Assembly (NCBI GenBank): GCA_963665705.1 | Contig: OY762448.1 | Location: forward strand, 1,612,001-1,676,000 | Direction: 5' to 3' | Length of the DNA: 64,000 nucleotides | Origin: Saccharicrinis sp963665705 | GTDB taxonomy: Bacteria > Bacteroidota > Bacteroidia > Bacteroidales > Marinilabiliaceae | Shown here: one piece after another, positions 1 to 8,061 of the stretch | How positions within the stretch are numbered: the first letter of the stretch is position 1 | Layout of the letters: each line of letters starts with the position of its first letter | Made by a program: the position numbers and the translations under genes | The notes under the pieces: generated by a model | Databases searched by the model: none | The model's input: the letters and a program-made list of their open reading frames with translations, nothing else | Told to the model about the DNA's origin: nothing

Positions 1-1
1 G

Positions 2-220
2 GATAATGCTGATAATGGTATTGTTGATTTTATTTCACAAAATTACAAATTACCCTTAAAGGTTGAGTTTATTGGTAAAAAGAGGTATTATATTGTGATG
101 GAGAAATTTGATAAAGAGGCAATAAGGGATGGCTATGAAATATCTTTTGTACTTAAAGAAATAACTAAGATTAAAAAGGAAATAGAAATTGCCAACAACC
201 AATTAAATAGGTTGAAGTAA
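2..220 (+). CDS. C-terminal part of an unidentified protein (left-truncated by window)
   Basis: An open frame runs in from the window edge and stops with TAA at 218-220, giving about 72 residues. The tail is lysine and glutamate rich (KEITKIKKEIEIANNQLNRLK) and looks like a short coiled coil. No family was recognised and the N-terminus is missing, so no function is assigned. A 12-bp inverted repeat follows directly, which supports this being a real gene end that converges on pgl. Confidence 0.55.
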   Translation, partial: DNADNGIVDFISQNYKLPLKVEFIGKKRYYIVMEKFDKEAIRDGYEISFVLKEITKIKKEIEIANNQLNRLK

Positions 221-232
221 CTGAAATGTTGT

Positions 233-264
233 TAGCTAATAGCTTGTTATATAGCTATTAGCTA
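233..264. terminator. Bidirectional terminator-like hairpin
   Basis: TAGCTAATAGCT at 233-244 and its exact reverse complement at 253-264 enclose an 8-nt loop. The hairpin sits in the 56 bp between two convergent genes, the partial + strand gene and pgl on the minus strand. Flanking T-runs are weak, so its efficiency is uncertain. Confidence 0.6.
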
Positions 265-276
265 CGAGTGTTAATG

Positions 277-978
277 CTATAAAAGAGCAGCAGCTTCTTC
301 ATCAAGAAACCAAGTAGGTGATTTAACCAATGTTGCCGGATAAGAAGTATAATTCCCCCTGTGATTAATGATTTCATTTACTTTCTCTGTTTTATCACTA
401 CCGGTAACTAAAAAGAATATTTCTTTTGCGTGATTGATTAATCTTCCACTAAATGAAACTCTTTCCTGACCTGAATCAGGGTGTTTTGCAGGAACGCACA
501 ACTGATCAGAATTCCATAAATCAATTTGATATGGAAAAATAGATGCTGTATGACCATCTGATCCCATACCTAGTAACACAATATCAAACTGAGGTATTCC
601 ATTTACAGACTTAACCGTGTTCGTAATTTCGTTAATATAATCACTACAAGCCTGATTAACTTCTAATTCACCTTTTATACGATGAATGTTGTGCTCCGGA
701 ATACTCACCTTACTTAGTAAATGATCCACTGTCATTTTATAATTGCTTTCAGAATCTGTAGGTGGTACACACCTTTCATCTCCCCAGTATAAATGAATTT
801 TATTCCAATCTATCTTTTCTTTAAAGTTTGAGGCTAATTCATCAAAAATAGCTTTTGGGGTACTACCTCCGGATAAAGCAATATTAAGTCTTTCTTTAAG
901 GCTGGATTTATCAAATAACAGCTGGCCAAAATGATTGGCCAACTCTTGCTTATTTTTAAAAGTATATATATTAGTCAT
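277..978 (-). CDS. pgl: 6-phosphogluconolactonase (DevB type)
   Basis: The 233-residue protein matches the length of DevB-type 6-phosphogluconolactonase, which hydrolyses 6-phosphoglucono-delta-lactone in the cytoplasmic oxidative pentose phosphate pathway. Visible family motifs are ALSGGSTPKAIFDEL near residues 34-48, the WGDERCVPPTDSESN segment near 65-79, and GMGSDGHTASIFP near 137-149 with the conserved Gly-Asp-Gly-His. It lies 50 bp downstream of zwf on the same strand, so the two enzymes catalysing consecutive steps are very likely co-transcribed. No gnd gene is adjacent. Confidence 0.93.
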   Translation of the reverse strand: MTNIYTFKNKQELANHFGQLLFDKSSLKERLNIALSGGSTPKAIFDELASNFKEKIDWNKIHLYWGDERCVPPTDSESNYKMTVDHLLSKVSIPEHNIHRIKGELEVNQACSDYINEITNTVKSVNGIPQFDIVLLGMGSDGHTASIFPYQIDLWNSDQLCVPAKHPDSGQERVSFSGRLINHAKEIFFLVTGSDKTEKVNEIINHRGNYTSYPATLVKSPTWFLDEEAAALL

Positions 979-1028
979 ATTACATAATTAGATGTTGGAA
1001 TAAGAACTTATCTTAAATAAAAGTTCTA

Positions 1029-2564
1029 TTATAATTCACAATAGTTTCCATCATTAGCTAAATTCTTGCATGGATAACGCCATGATAGGTGCTCATCTTC
1101 AAACAGGCTGTCGGCAATATCAGGCCCCCATGTTCCGGCAGGATATCCGTGAACAGTAATATCAGGATTGTTTTCCCAGGCCTTTTGAATAGGTTCTACA
1201 AATTTCCAGGCAGCTTCAACAGCATCTCCTCTGGAATATAATGTGGCATCGCCAAGCATGCAGTCATGAAGCAGGCGTTCGTATGCTCCCGGAAGATAAT
1301 CATCTGATAAATCTGAATAATGGAAATCCATATTAACATTTTGCACATTAAATCCAGATCCGGGAACCTTCATACCAAATTTAAGCAATAAACCTTCGTC
1401 TGGCTGAATTCGAATAACCAATTGATTATGCTGCTGCATGATTGTTGAATGTTCTGCAAATAAATGATGAGGTGTATGTTTAAAGTGAATTACAACTTCA
1501 GTAACTCTAGTAGGTAACATTTTACCTGTTCTGATTAAAAAAGGTACATCAGCCCACCTCATATTGTCGATGAAAAATTTCATGGCAACATAGGTTTCTG
1601 TTCTCGACTCAGGATCAACACCATTTTCTTCGCGATATCCTTTTACTTTAACTCCTTTTATTGTAGAAGGAACATACTGTCCTCGAACCACATGTTTTTC
1701 TACATCTTCTTCTTTTAAAGGACGAATTGACTGAAGCACTTTTACCATCTCATTACGAATGCTATGAGAGTTAATTAAAGCAGGAGGTTCCATGCCAATT
1801 AAACTAGCCAAAAGCATTAAGTGATTTTGTAGCATATCTCTTAATGCACCCGAACCTTCATAATATCCTCCACGATTACCCACTCCTATACTTTCAGCAG
1901 AAGTAATTTCAACATGGCTAACATAGTTTCTGTTCCATAATGGTTCAAATATTCCATTCGAAAAACGAGTGACCAATAAATTCTGAACAGTTTCTTTACC
2001 AAGATAGTGGTCTATTCTATAAATCTGATCTTCAGTAAAGTTTTGTAATAAACTTCCATTTAACTCTTGTGCAGACTTTAGGTCATACCCAAAAGGTTTT
2101 TCCACAATTAATCGTCTAAAACCATCATCTTCAATATTCAGATCCTGTTTTGCTAAAAACTCTGGAATAATGGTGTATAAACTTGGTGGAGTTGCTAAAT
2201 AAAAAATGAAATTCTTATCTGTTTTTAAGGTATCATCTAAATTCAGCAAGTGTTCTTTAAAATCTTTGTACTCTTCTTCTTGTTTTGTATTTAAAGAGTA
2301 ATAGTATAATTGGCTGGTAAAAGTGTCAATGTTTTTTTCGCATCCTTTTTCCTTACTGGTATTGGCAAATTCCTGTATGCCTTCTTTCATTTTAACTCTA
2401 AATTCGTCATTCTCAAATTGAGTACGACCAACACCCAGAATGGCAAATTTTTCAGGAAGTAAATCTTTATTATATAAATCAAATACCGCAGGAATTAGTT
2501 TTCTGTAAGTCAGGTCTCCGGAAGCACCAAAGATTACTAATATATGATTTTTAGGTTTTCTCAT
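1029..2564 (-). CDS. zwf: Glucose-6-phosphate 1-dehydrogenase
   Basis: The 511-residue protein has the normal family length. It oxidises glucose-6-phosphate to the lactone with NAD(P)+, the entry step of the oxidative pentose phosphate pathway. The N-terminal Rossmann motif GASGDLTYRKL is at residues 13-23 and the substrate-binding and catalytic motif RIDHYLGKE is near 183-191. The C-terminal half carries the usual beta+alpha domain (WADVPFLIRTGKML). It is the first gene of a zwf-pgl pair. Nothing looks degenerate, and the 400 bp upstream probably contain the promoter. Confidence 0.96.
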   Translation of the reverse strand: MRKPKNHILVIFGASGDLTYRKLIPAVFDLYNKDLLPEKFAILGVGRTQFENDEFRVKMKEGIQEFANTSKEKGCEKNIDTFTSQLYYYSLNTKQEEEYKDFKEHLLNLDDTLKTDKNFIFYLATPPSLYTIIPEFLAKQDLNIEDDGFRRLIVEKPFGYDLKSAQELNGSLLQNFTEDQIYRIDHYLGKETVQNLLVTRFSNGIFEPLWNRNYVSHVEITSAESIGVGNRGGYYEGSGALRDMLQNHLMLLASLIGMEPPALINSHSIRNEMVKVLQSIRPLKEEDVEKHVVRGQYVPSTIKGVKVKGYREENGVDPESRTETYVAMKFFIDNMRWADVPFLIRTGKMLPTRVTEVVIHFKHTPHHLFAEHSTIMQQHNQLVIRIQPDEGLLLKFGMKVPGSGFNVQNVNMDFHYSDLSDDYLPGAYERLLHDCMLGDATLYSRGDAVEAAWKFVEPIQKAWENNPDITVHGYPAGTWGPDIADSLFEDEHLSWRYPCKNLANDGNYCEL

Positions 2565-2961
2565 TTCTATTGTTTGTTTATGTTGGTCAGATGTCTTTAA
2601 TTATCTATACTTTAATTTTTATAACAGATTAGTTCCATCTAACATAAAATAATCTAGGCAATCAAATCATATTAACCAAAGTGATTTGGATGACTAATGT
2701 TTTAGGAACAAACGTCAACAAATTTGGTTTAAAATAATTGAATATTTCTAATTTGTTAACGTTTACTAAATGGAGCATAAGGGAGATAAAACCAACCTAT
2801 CTTCTCAAATCTCAACAAAGCCAAATTTACGTTTTGAAAATTACCTTTAAACATAACAAAATTTTCTGGACGAAAATTTGGCGGAGCAGCTAAGCCCCAC
2901 AAAACTTCCCAAAAGTCACAGACCCTTATGCCATATTCCAGATTGTTGTGTAACGTTTTTT
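2565..2961. other. Intergenic region, no gene seen
   Basis: These 397 bp separate zwf and the membrane-protein gene, both on the minus strand. The part near zwf is AT rich and must hold the zwf promoter. The part from about 2878 to 2957 is less AT rich and ends in TTGTGTAACG immediately after the membrane-protein stop codon, a motif that recurs inverted on the other side of that gene. No ORF or clear terminator was found. Confidence 0.5.
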
Positions 2962-3573
2962 CTAATTGTTTTGTAATTTTTCACCAACTGCTTTTCTATA
3001 AAGACTCCTAAATTCTTGAGCATTCAATTCATTACTCGAGTTCTCCAACATTTTCTCATAAGACCGAATCAGTTCGGGATTATTAGGAAAATTATATTTC
3101 AAAGAAGCTAATTCCAAATTAGAAGTCATAAATACAATTCCTAATATCGATAGTATAGCAAATCGTTTTATAATAGTCTTAAAGAACAAATCATTGATTT
3201 TCTTCCTTTTAAAGTATAGGACAATAAATAAAACTACCTCTATTATGAATCCAAAAATAAGAACTAATGATGCTCCAGAATAATGTCTTAATTTAAAAAA
3301 AATTCCAATTGTCAATATTGTCAATCCAATACCTGAATAAGCCGCGAACTTTAACCTTCTTTTCGATATTTGAGAATTATATTCAAGGTATTCAAATTTA
3401 AAAATCGACTTAAAGTTAATACCATTAAAGTATGCAAATCCAAATAGGAAGTATAACGCAATTATTATGAATGTCGAAACATTCAAAAAAAAGTTTCCCA
3501 AAGGAAGGTGAAAAAATATTTGCACTATACCCAATACAAATAAAATCCCTGCTATCTTTTCTAGTTTTTTCAT
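2962..3573 (-). CDS. Small multi-span membrane protein of unknown function
   Basis: The product has 203 residues with hydrophobic segments near residues 8-24, 30-52, 72-92, 98-120 and 135-152, so about five membrane spans. A soluble C-terminal tail rich in Asn, Glu and Lys follows. No family was recognised. It is a single gene without co-oriented close neighbours. TTGTGTAAC at 2946-2954 and its inverse GTTACACAA at 3633-3641 flank it, giving it the look of a self-contained cassette. Function is not assigned. Confidence 0.6.
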   Translation of the reverse strand: MKKLEKIAGILFVLGIVQIFFHLPLGNFFLNVSTFIIIALYFLFGFAYFNGINFKSIFKFEYLEYNSQISKRRLKFAAYSGIGLTILTIGIFFKLRHYSGASLVLIFGFIIEVVLFIVLYFKRKKINDLFFKTIIKRFAILSILGIVFMTSNLELASLKYNFPNNPELIRSYEKMLENSSNELNAQEFRSLYRKAVGEKLQNN

Positions 3574-3755
3574 TTCATGAATCTTGGTTAGTTTTACTAA
3601 ATGTTATTATTATTTCTCTCTTTGGGATCAAATGTTACACAATTATTAAATAACTGGAAATATCTATTGTTTATTTTATAGATGTATTGCCTATAATGCT
3701 CAAATCCATATAATTCAATGAGGTAATATCATTATATGGATTAGTATGAAATTAA

Positions 3756-4841
3756 TTATTTGTTTTTTCTTTTAAAGAAATGTTTTGAATCACCCCATTC
3801 TCCTAATCCAATTTCTCTATCAGCTAATTCAATACGCATACTTAAGCAATTACCACAATCTTCAGCCCCTTCATCTGTGCATGGCTTATTTTCATATAGT
3901 TGATAATTTTTGCGGTTTACAGTAGGAGTAATATTTGGCATAATAACATTGGCACCAATCTTTAGTGCTTTTTCTCTGCCCATTGGGTCAATGGCTTGTA
4001 AAGCTGTAGCTGCAGCTATGTTAATATCTTTCATCAAAATTCTTAGCAGTGCTATCATATTCAGTGTGGTACTAAAGCGTTTTTTAATAGGCCAAAGTTC
4101 TTCTCTTTTATCGAATAAAGGAGTATCCTGATGTTCAATATAAGGGCCCATTCCACACATATCAATATCTATCTCTTTCATAAAAAGGAGGTCTTTGGCT
4201 AAATCTTCAAAGGATTGTCCTGGTAAACCAATCATAACACCAGTACCAGTTTGATAACCTGTCTTTCTAAGATTTTCAAGTGCTTTAATTCGTTCTTCAT
4301 AATTATGAAGATGATCATTAGGGTGAATCTGTTTATATATTTCAGGATTTGAACTTTCAATGCGAAGGAGGTATCTATGAGCTCCACTATTATACCAACG
4401 TTGATAAGTTTCTATAGATTGTTCTCCTAGGGATAAAGTTATACCCAGGTCGCCATTAGTTTCTTTTTTTATTAATTGAACTAAATGATCAATTCTATCT
4501 ATAAAAGTCTGATCGCTTCGTTCTCCACCTTGAATAACAAGTGAAGCGTATTTATTTTCCCAAGCAAAAAGGGCTGCATTAATAATATCTTTATCCTCTA
4601 TGTTATATCTGTCAACTTTTTTGTTGTCTTTTCGTATCCCACAGTAATAGCAGTTTTTAGCACATACATTTGAAAACTCAACCAATCCTCTGTAAAATAC
4701 TTTTCTTCCAACAAATTGAAGTTGAATAGCTTCTGCTTTTTTAAACAGTAATTTCTGATCATCACCCTCTAATTGTAATAAAGTGGTAATGTCATGTAAA
4801 TTATATTCTTCTTTGTTTATGATGGATTTAATGTCTGTCAT
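3756..4841 (-). CDS. hydE: [FeFe]-hydrogenase maturase HydE (radical SAM)
   Basis: This 361-residue radical SAM enzyme carries the cluster motif CAKNCYYCGIRKDN near residues 61-74, typical of HydE (CxxxCxxC followed by GxRxDN). HydE acts on an S-containing precursor in building the dithiomethylamine-bridged diiron subcluster of [FeFe] hydrogenase. A second cysteine set near the C-terminus, C-x7-C-x2-C (CTDEGAEDCGNC), matches the spacing of the auxiliary Fe-S site of the Thermotoga HydE, which separates it from BioB and PylB. hydF, hydG and the hydrogenase are not adjacent, so they would lie elsewhere in the genome. Confidence 0.88.
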   Translation of the reverse strand: MTDIKSIINKEEYNLHDITTLLQLEGDDQKLLFKKAEAIQLQFVGRKVFYRGLVEFSNVCAKNCYYCGIRKDNKKVDRYNIEDKDIINAALFAWENKYASLVIQGGERSDQTFIDRIDHLVQLIKKETNGDLGITLSLGEQSIETYQRWYNSGAHRYLLRIESSNPEIYKQIHPNDHLHNYEERIKALENLRKTGYQTGTGVMIGLPGQSFEDLAKDLLFMKEIDIDMCGMGPYIEHQDTPLFDKREELWPIKKRFSTTLNMIALLRILMKDINIAAATALQAIDPMGREKALKIGANVIMPNITPTVNRKNYQLYENKPCTDEGAEDCGNCLSMRIELADREIGLGEWGDSKHFFKRKNK

Positions 4842-5042
4842 TTCTGCTATAATTAGGGTACAAAAATACTAAAATACTTTAGAGGAAGAGACGTGATTAA
4901 GTAATTTGCATGCAAATTGGTTTTAAAATCTGGCATTATCTTATTAACCTAATTCTTTGTAAAATATGATTGTGATATTATTCATTGTATATCTCTGGTA
5001 ATTTCAAGAGCTTTAATAAAGTTATCTTAAAATCGTTCCATC

Positions 5043-7100
5043 ATGATCAATCATCAGCTATTAAATCCTAAAAATATTGTAGTAATAGGCGGTTCAAATG
5101 ATTTAAGTAAGCCAGGAGGTAAAATTCTTTATCATATAATAAACAGTTTTAAAGGAGACGTATTTGTTACCAATCCTAAAACACAGCTTGTTCAGGGATT
5201 AAGGACTTATTCTAAAGTTGAAGATTTACCTGAAGGTATAGATTTGGCAGTGATTGCAGTGGCGGCTAAATATTGTCCTCATGTAGTTAAAATATTGGCT
5301 TTTGAAAAAGAGGTGAGGGCATTCATAATTATTTCCGCAGGTTTTAGTGAGGAGAGTATACAGGGAGAATTGTATGAAAGAGAGATTGTAGATATTATTA
5401 ACAAAGTGGATGGATGTTTAATTGGTCCTAATTGTATTGGTATGATGAATATTAACCATCATAGTGTTTTTACTACTCCAATACCAATCTTTAGTAATAA
5501 AGGAGCTGATTTTATTTCAGGATCAGGAGCTACTGCTGTATTTATTATGGAGGCAGGGCGCCCTCTTGGTCTTCGTTTCAATAGTGTTTATTCTGTGGGT
5601 AATAGTGCTCAAATTGGCGTTGAAGATGTAGTAGAATATTTAGATATAACCTTTGATCCGAATACGAGTTCAAGAATAAAGTTGCTTTATTTAGAGAGTG
5701 TTAAGGATGGAGAAAAGTTATTGAAACATGCCAAATCTTTAATTAGGAAAGGTTGTAAAATTGCAGGAATTAAGGCAGGTACTTCCGAAGAAGGAAGTCG
5801 TGCTGCATCGAGTCATACTGGAGCTATGGCCAATTCAGATATGGCAGTGGATGCTTTATTTAAAAAAGCTGGTATTATTAGGTGTTACGGTAGAATGGAG
5901 TTGGCAACTGTAGGTGCCATTTTTATGAAAAAAGAACCTCTGGGAAAACGTGTAGCTATTATTACCCATGCAGGAGGACCTGCTGTAATGCTTACAGATA
6001 CCTTATCAAAAGCAGGATTTAAAATTCCCAGGTTGGAAGGCGAAGCAGCTGATCAGTTAAAGGCAAAGCTATATGATGGATCAAGTGTGGCAAATCCCAT
6101 TGATTTTTTAGCAACAGGTAATGCTGAACAGTTGAACCAGATTATTGAGGCTTGTGAAAATGATTTTGACCAGATTGACGCTATGGTGGTAATTTTTGGG
6201 AGCTCAGGTCTATTTCCTGTTAAAGAGGTTTATGAAGTATTGCACCAAAAAATAGATAGTTGTACAAAACCTATTTTTGCGGTACTGCCATCCATTATTA
6301 ATGTGCGAGATGATATTGAAGAATTTATTGCCAAAGGGCATGTTAATTTTCCGGATGAAGTAATGTTTGGAGAGGCTTTTGCAAAGGTTTATAATCATAA
6401 ATACTATTCAGAAGAGACAGTGGTTCAACTACCAAATAATATTATTTCGAGTATTATAAATACTTCTGATAATGGATACTTACCTCAGGAGAAGGTTTCT
6501 GCTATTCTTACTCAAGCAAATATTCCTATAGTAAGCGAAATGCTTATTAAAAATGAAAATGATTTAGATAACCTATTGAATAGTATAGCATTTCCTGTAG
6601 CCATGAAAGTGGTTGGTCCTGTTCATAAATCAGATATTGGGGGAGTGGTGTTAAATGTTATTACCGAGAAAGATTTATTAAGCAGATACCACGATTTAAT
6701 GCAGGTTAATGGAGCAGAAGGTGTACTTATTCAGCAAATGGTAAGTGGTACGGAGCTTTTTATTGGTGCCAAATATGAAAAAGGATTTGGTCATATTATT
6801 TTATGCGGACTTGGGGGTATTTTTGTAGAGGTGTTAAAAGACATTAGCTATAGTTTAGCTCCCATCCATAAGCAAGAAGCTATGGATATGATAAGTCGAT
6901 TAAAAGGTGTTGAAATATTGAAAGGAGTTAGAGGACAGGATGGAATAGATATATATTTATTTGCTGATATTATTGTGAGATTTTCTGCTTTTGTATATCA
7001 ACATCCCGAAATAAAAGAAATAGATCTGAATCCTCTTATTGGCAATAAGGATGGTATTCTAGCTGTGGATGCTCGTATAAAAATTGAAAAGGATTTGTAA
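5043..7100 (+). CDS. ADP-forming acetyl/acyl-CoA synthetase, alpha-beta fusion
   Basis: The 685-residue protein has the order CoA-binding Rossmann domain (1-130, with IGPNCIGMMN), succinyl-CoA-ligase-like domain (about 145-300), a linker flavodoxin-like domain, and a C-terminal ATP-grasp domain (about 475-685). SSHTGAMANSD near residues 257-267 carries the expected phospho-histidine. The family converts acyl-CoA, ADP and phosphate to acid, CoA and ATP, conserving energy in fermentation, and fits with the acetate channel at 30.2 kb. The acyl specificity cannot be read from sequence. It starts at an ATG and is followed after 39 bp by the RluA-type gene. Confidence 0.88.
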   Translation: MINHQLLNPKNIVVIGGSNDLSKPGGKILYHIINSFKGDVFVTNPKTQLVQGLRTYSKVEDLPEGIDLAVIAVAAKYCPHVVKILAFEKEVRAFIIISAGFSEESIQGELYEREIVDIINKVDGCLIGPNCIGMMNINHHSVFTTPIPIFSNKGADFISGSGATAVFIMEAGRPLGLRFNSVYSVGNSAQIGVEDVVEYLDITFDPNTSSRIKLLYLESVKDGEKLLKHAKSLIRKGCKIAGIKAGTSEEGSRAASSHTGAMANSDMAVDALFKKAGIIRCYGRMELATVGAIFMKKEPLGKRVAIITHAGGPAVMLTDTLSKAGFKIPRLEGEAADQLKAKLYDGSSVANPIDFLATGNAEQLNQIIEACENDFDQIDAMVVIFGSSGLFPVKEVYEVLHQKIDSCTKPIFAVLPSIINVRDDIEEFIAKGHVNFPDEVMFGEAFAKVYNHKYYSEETVVQLPNNIISSIINTSDNGYLPQEKVSAILTQANIPIVSEMLIKNENDLDNLLNSIAFPVAMKVVGPVHKSDIGGVVLNVITEKDLLSRYHDLMQVNGAEGVLIQQMVSGTELFIGAKYEKGFGHIILCGLGGIFVEVLKDISYSLAPIHKQEAMDMISRLKGVEILKGVRGQDGIDIYLFADIIVRFSAFVYQHPEIKEIDLNPLIGNKDGILAVDARIKIEKDL

Positions 7101-7139
7101 TCAGAACCGGAGGAGGCTTTGTTTTTATACCTTTGTGAG

Positions 7140-8009
7140 ATGCATCAGAAACTACAAGAAAAAATATTAGTACCGTCATTAGAAGAAAAGAAGCGATTAT
7201 CTGAAATTGCTCCGGAATTATTTCAATCATTACCATCAAAAAAGAGTATTAAAAAGGCGATTAAAGGTGGTTTTGTTTTTGTAAACGGAAAGCAGGGACA
7301 AACCGGTGACTATATTTTAGGTGGGGAAGTTCTGGAATTATTTGAAGATTCAGAAAGTGTTAAAAAGCCCATTGTAGATTATCCTGTTCAGGTTTTATTT
7401 GAAGATGATTACCTGGCTATTGTAAATAAACCAGCCGGATTATTAGTCAGCGGGAATAAGAAGTTAACACTCGAAAATGCCTTACCTTTTAATTTAAAAA
7501 TAAGTTCGTTGCCTGATGCAATTCCTTATCCGGAACCCATTCATCGATTGGATTTTCCTACAAGTGGTGCTTTGATGGTTGGTAAAACACGAGATGCAGT
7601 GGTTGCTTTAAATAAACTTTTTGAAGACCGAAAAATAAATAAGCAATATCTGGCTGTAACTATAGGCGATATGCAACAAAGTGGTGTTATTGAGGATGAG
7701 GTTGATGGAAAGATTGCTAAATCGGCATACGAAGTTTTGCAAAATGTTACTTCTGAACGTTTTAATTGCTTAAATCTGGTTGAATTAACTTTATATACAG
7801 GACGTCGACATCAATTGCGTATACACATGTCATCCATTGGTAATCCTATTTTAGGTGATTCGGAATATGGTAAAAGCGGCTTAATATTAAAGGGGAAAGG
7901 TCTTTTTTTGCATTCCAACTTTTTGGAGTTTACCCATCCGGTAACAAAGGAAAAACTAAAAATAGTAGCTCCTGTACCTAAAAAGTTTAAGAAGATATTT
8001 AATATTTAG
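7140..8009 (+). CDS. RluA-family pseudouridine synthase
   Basis: This 289-residue protein has an S4-like N-terminal part (about 1-90) and the RluA catalytic domain with HRLDFPTSGALMVGKT, whose Asp is the catalytic nucleophile, and the TGRRHQLRIHMSSIG motif near the C-terminus. It would isomerise uridines in rRNA or tRNA. The ATG at 7140 is preferred: an in-frame TTG at 7119 lies only 2 nt after an AGGAGG stretch, too close for ribosome binding. It probably shares a transcript with the upstream acyl-CoA synthetase. The exact target (RluC, RluD or TruC-like) is unresolved. Confidence 0.88.
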   Translation: MHQKLQEKILVPSLEEKKRLSEIAPELFQSLPSKKSIKKAIKGGFVFVNGKQGQTGDYILGGEVLELFEDSESVKKPIVDYPVQVLFEDDYLAIVNKPAGLLVSGNKKLTLENALPFNLKISSLPDAIPYPEPIHRLDFPTSGALMVGKTRDAVVALNKLFEDRKINKQYLAVTIGDMQQSGVIEDEVDGKIAKSAYEVLQNVTSERFNCLNLVELTLYTGRRHQLRIHMSSIGNPILGDSEYGKSGLILKGKGLFLHSNFLEFTHPVTKEKLKIVAPVPKKFKKIFNI

Positions 8010-8061
8010 AATAAAAACTCAGTTTATATGGGAGGGATAACAACTAAATATCTTTCCATAT

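Noticed and set aside
3471..3653. 60-codon + strand ORF
   Set aside because: It is the antisense shadow of the membrane-protein gene at 2962-3573.
7119..7139. TTG start for the pseudouridine synthase gene
   Set aside because: The AGGAGG at 7111-7116 is only 2 nt away, and the ATG at 7140 gives a normal RluA-family N-terminus.
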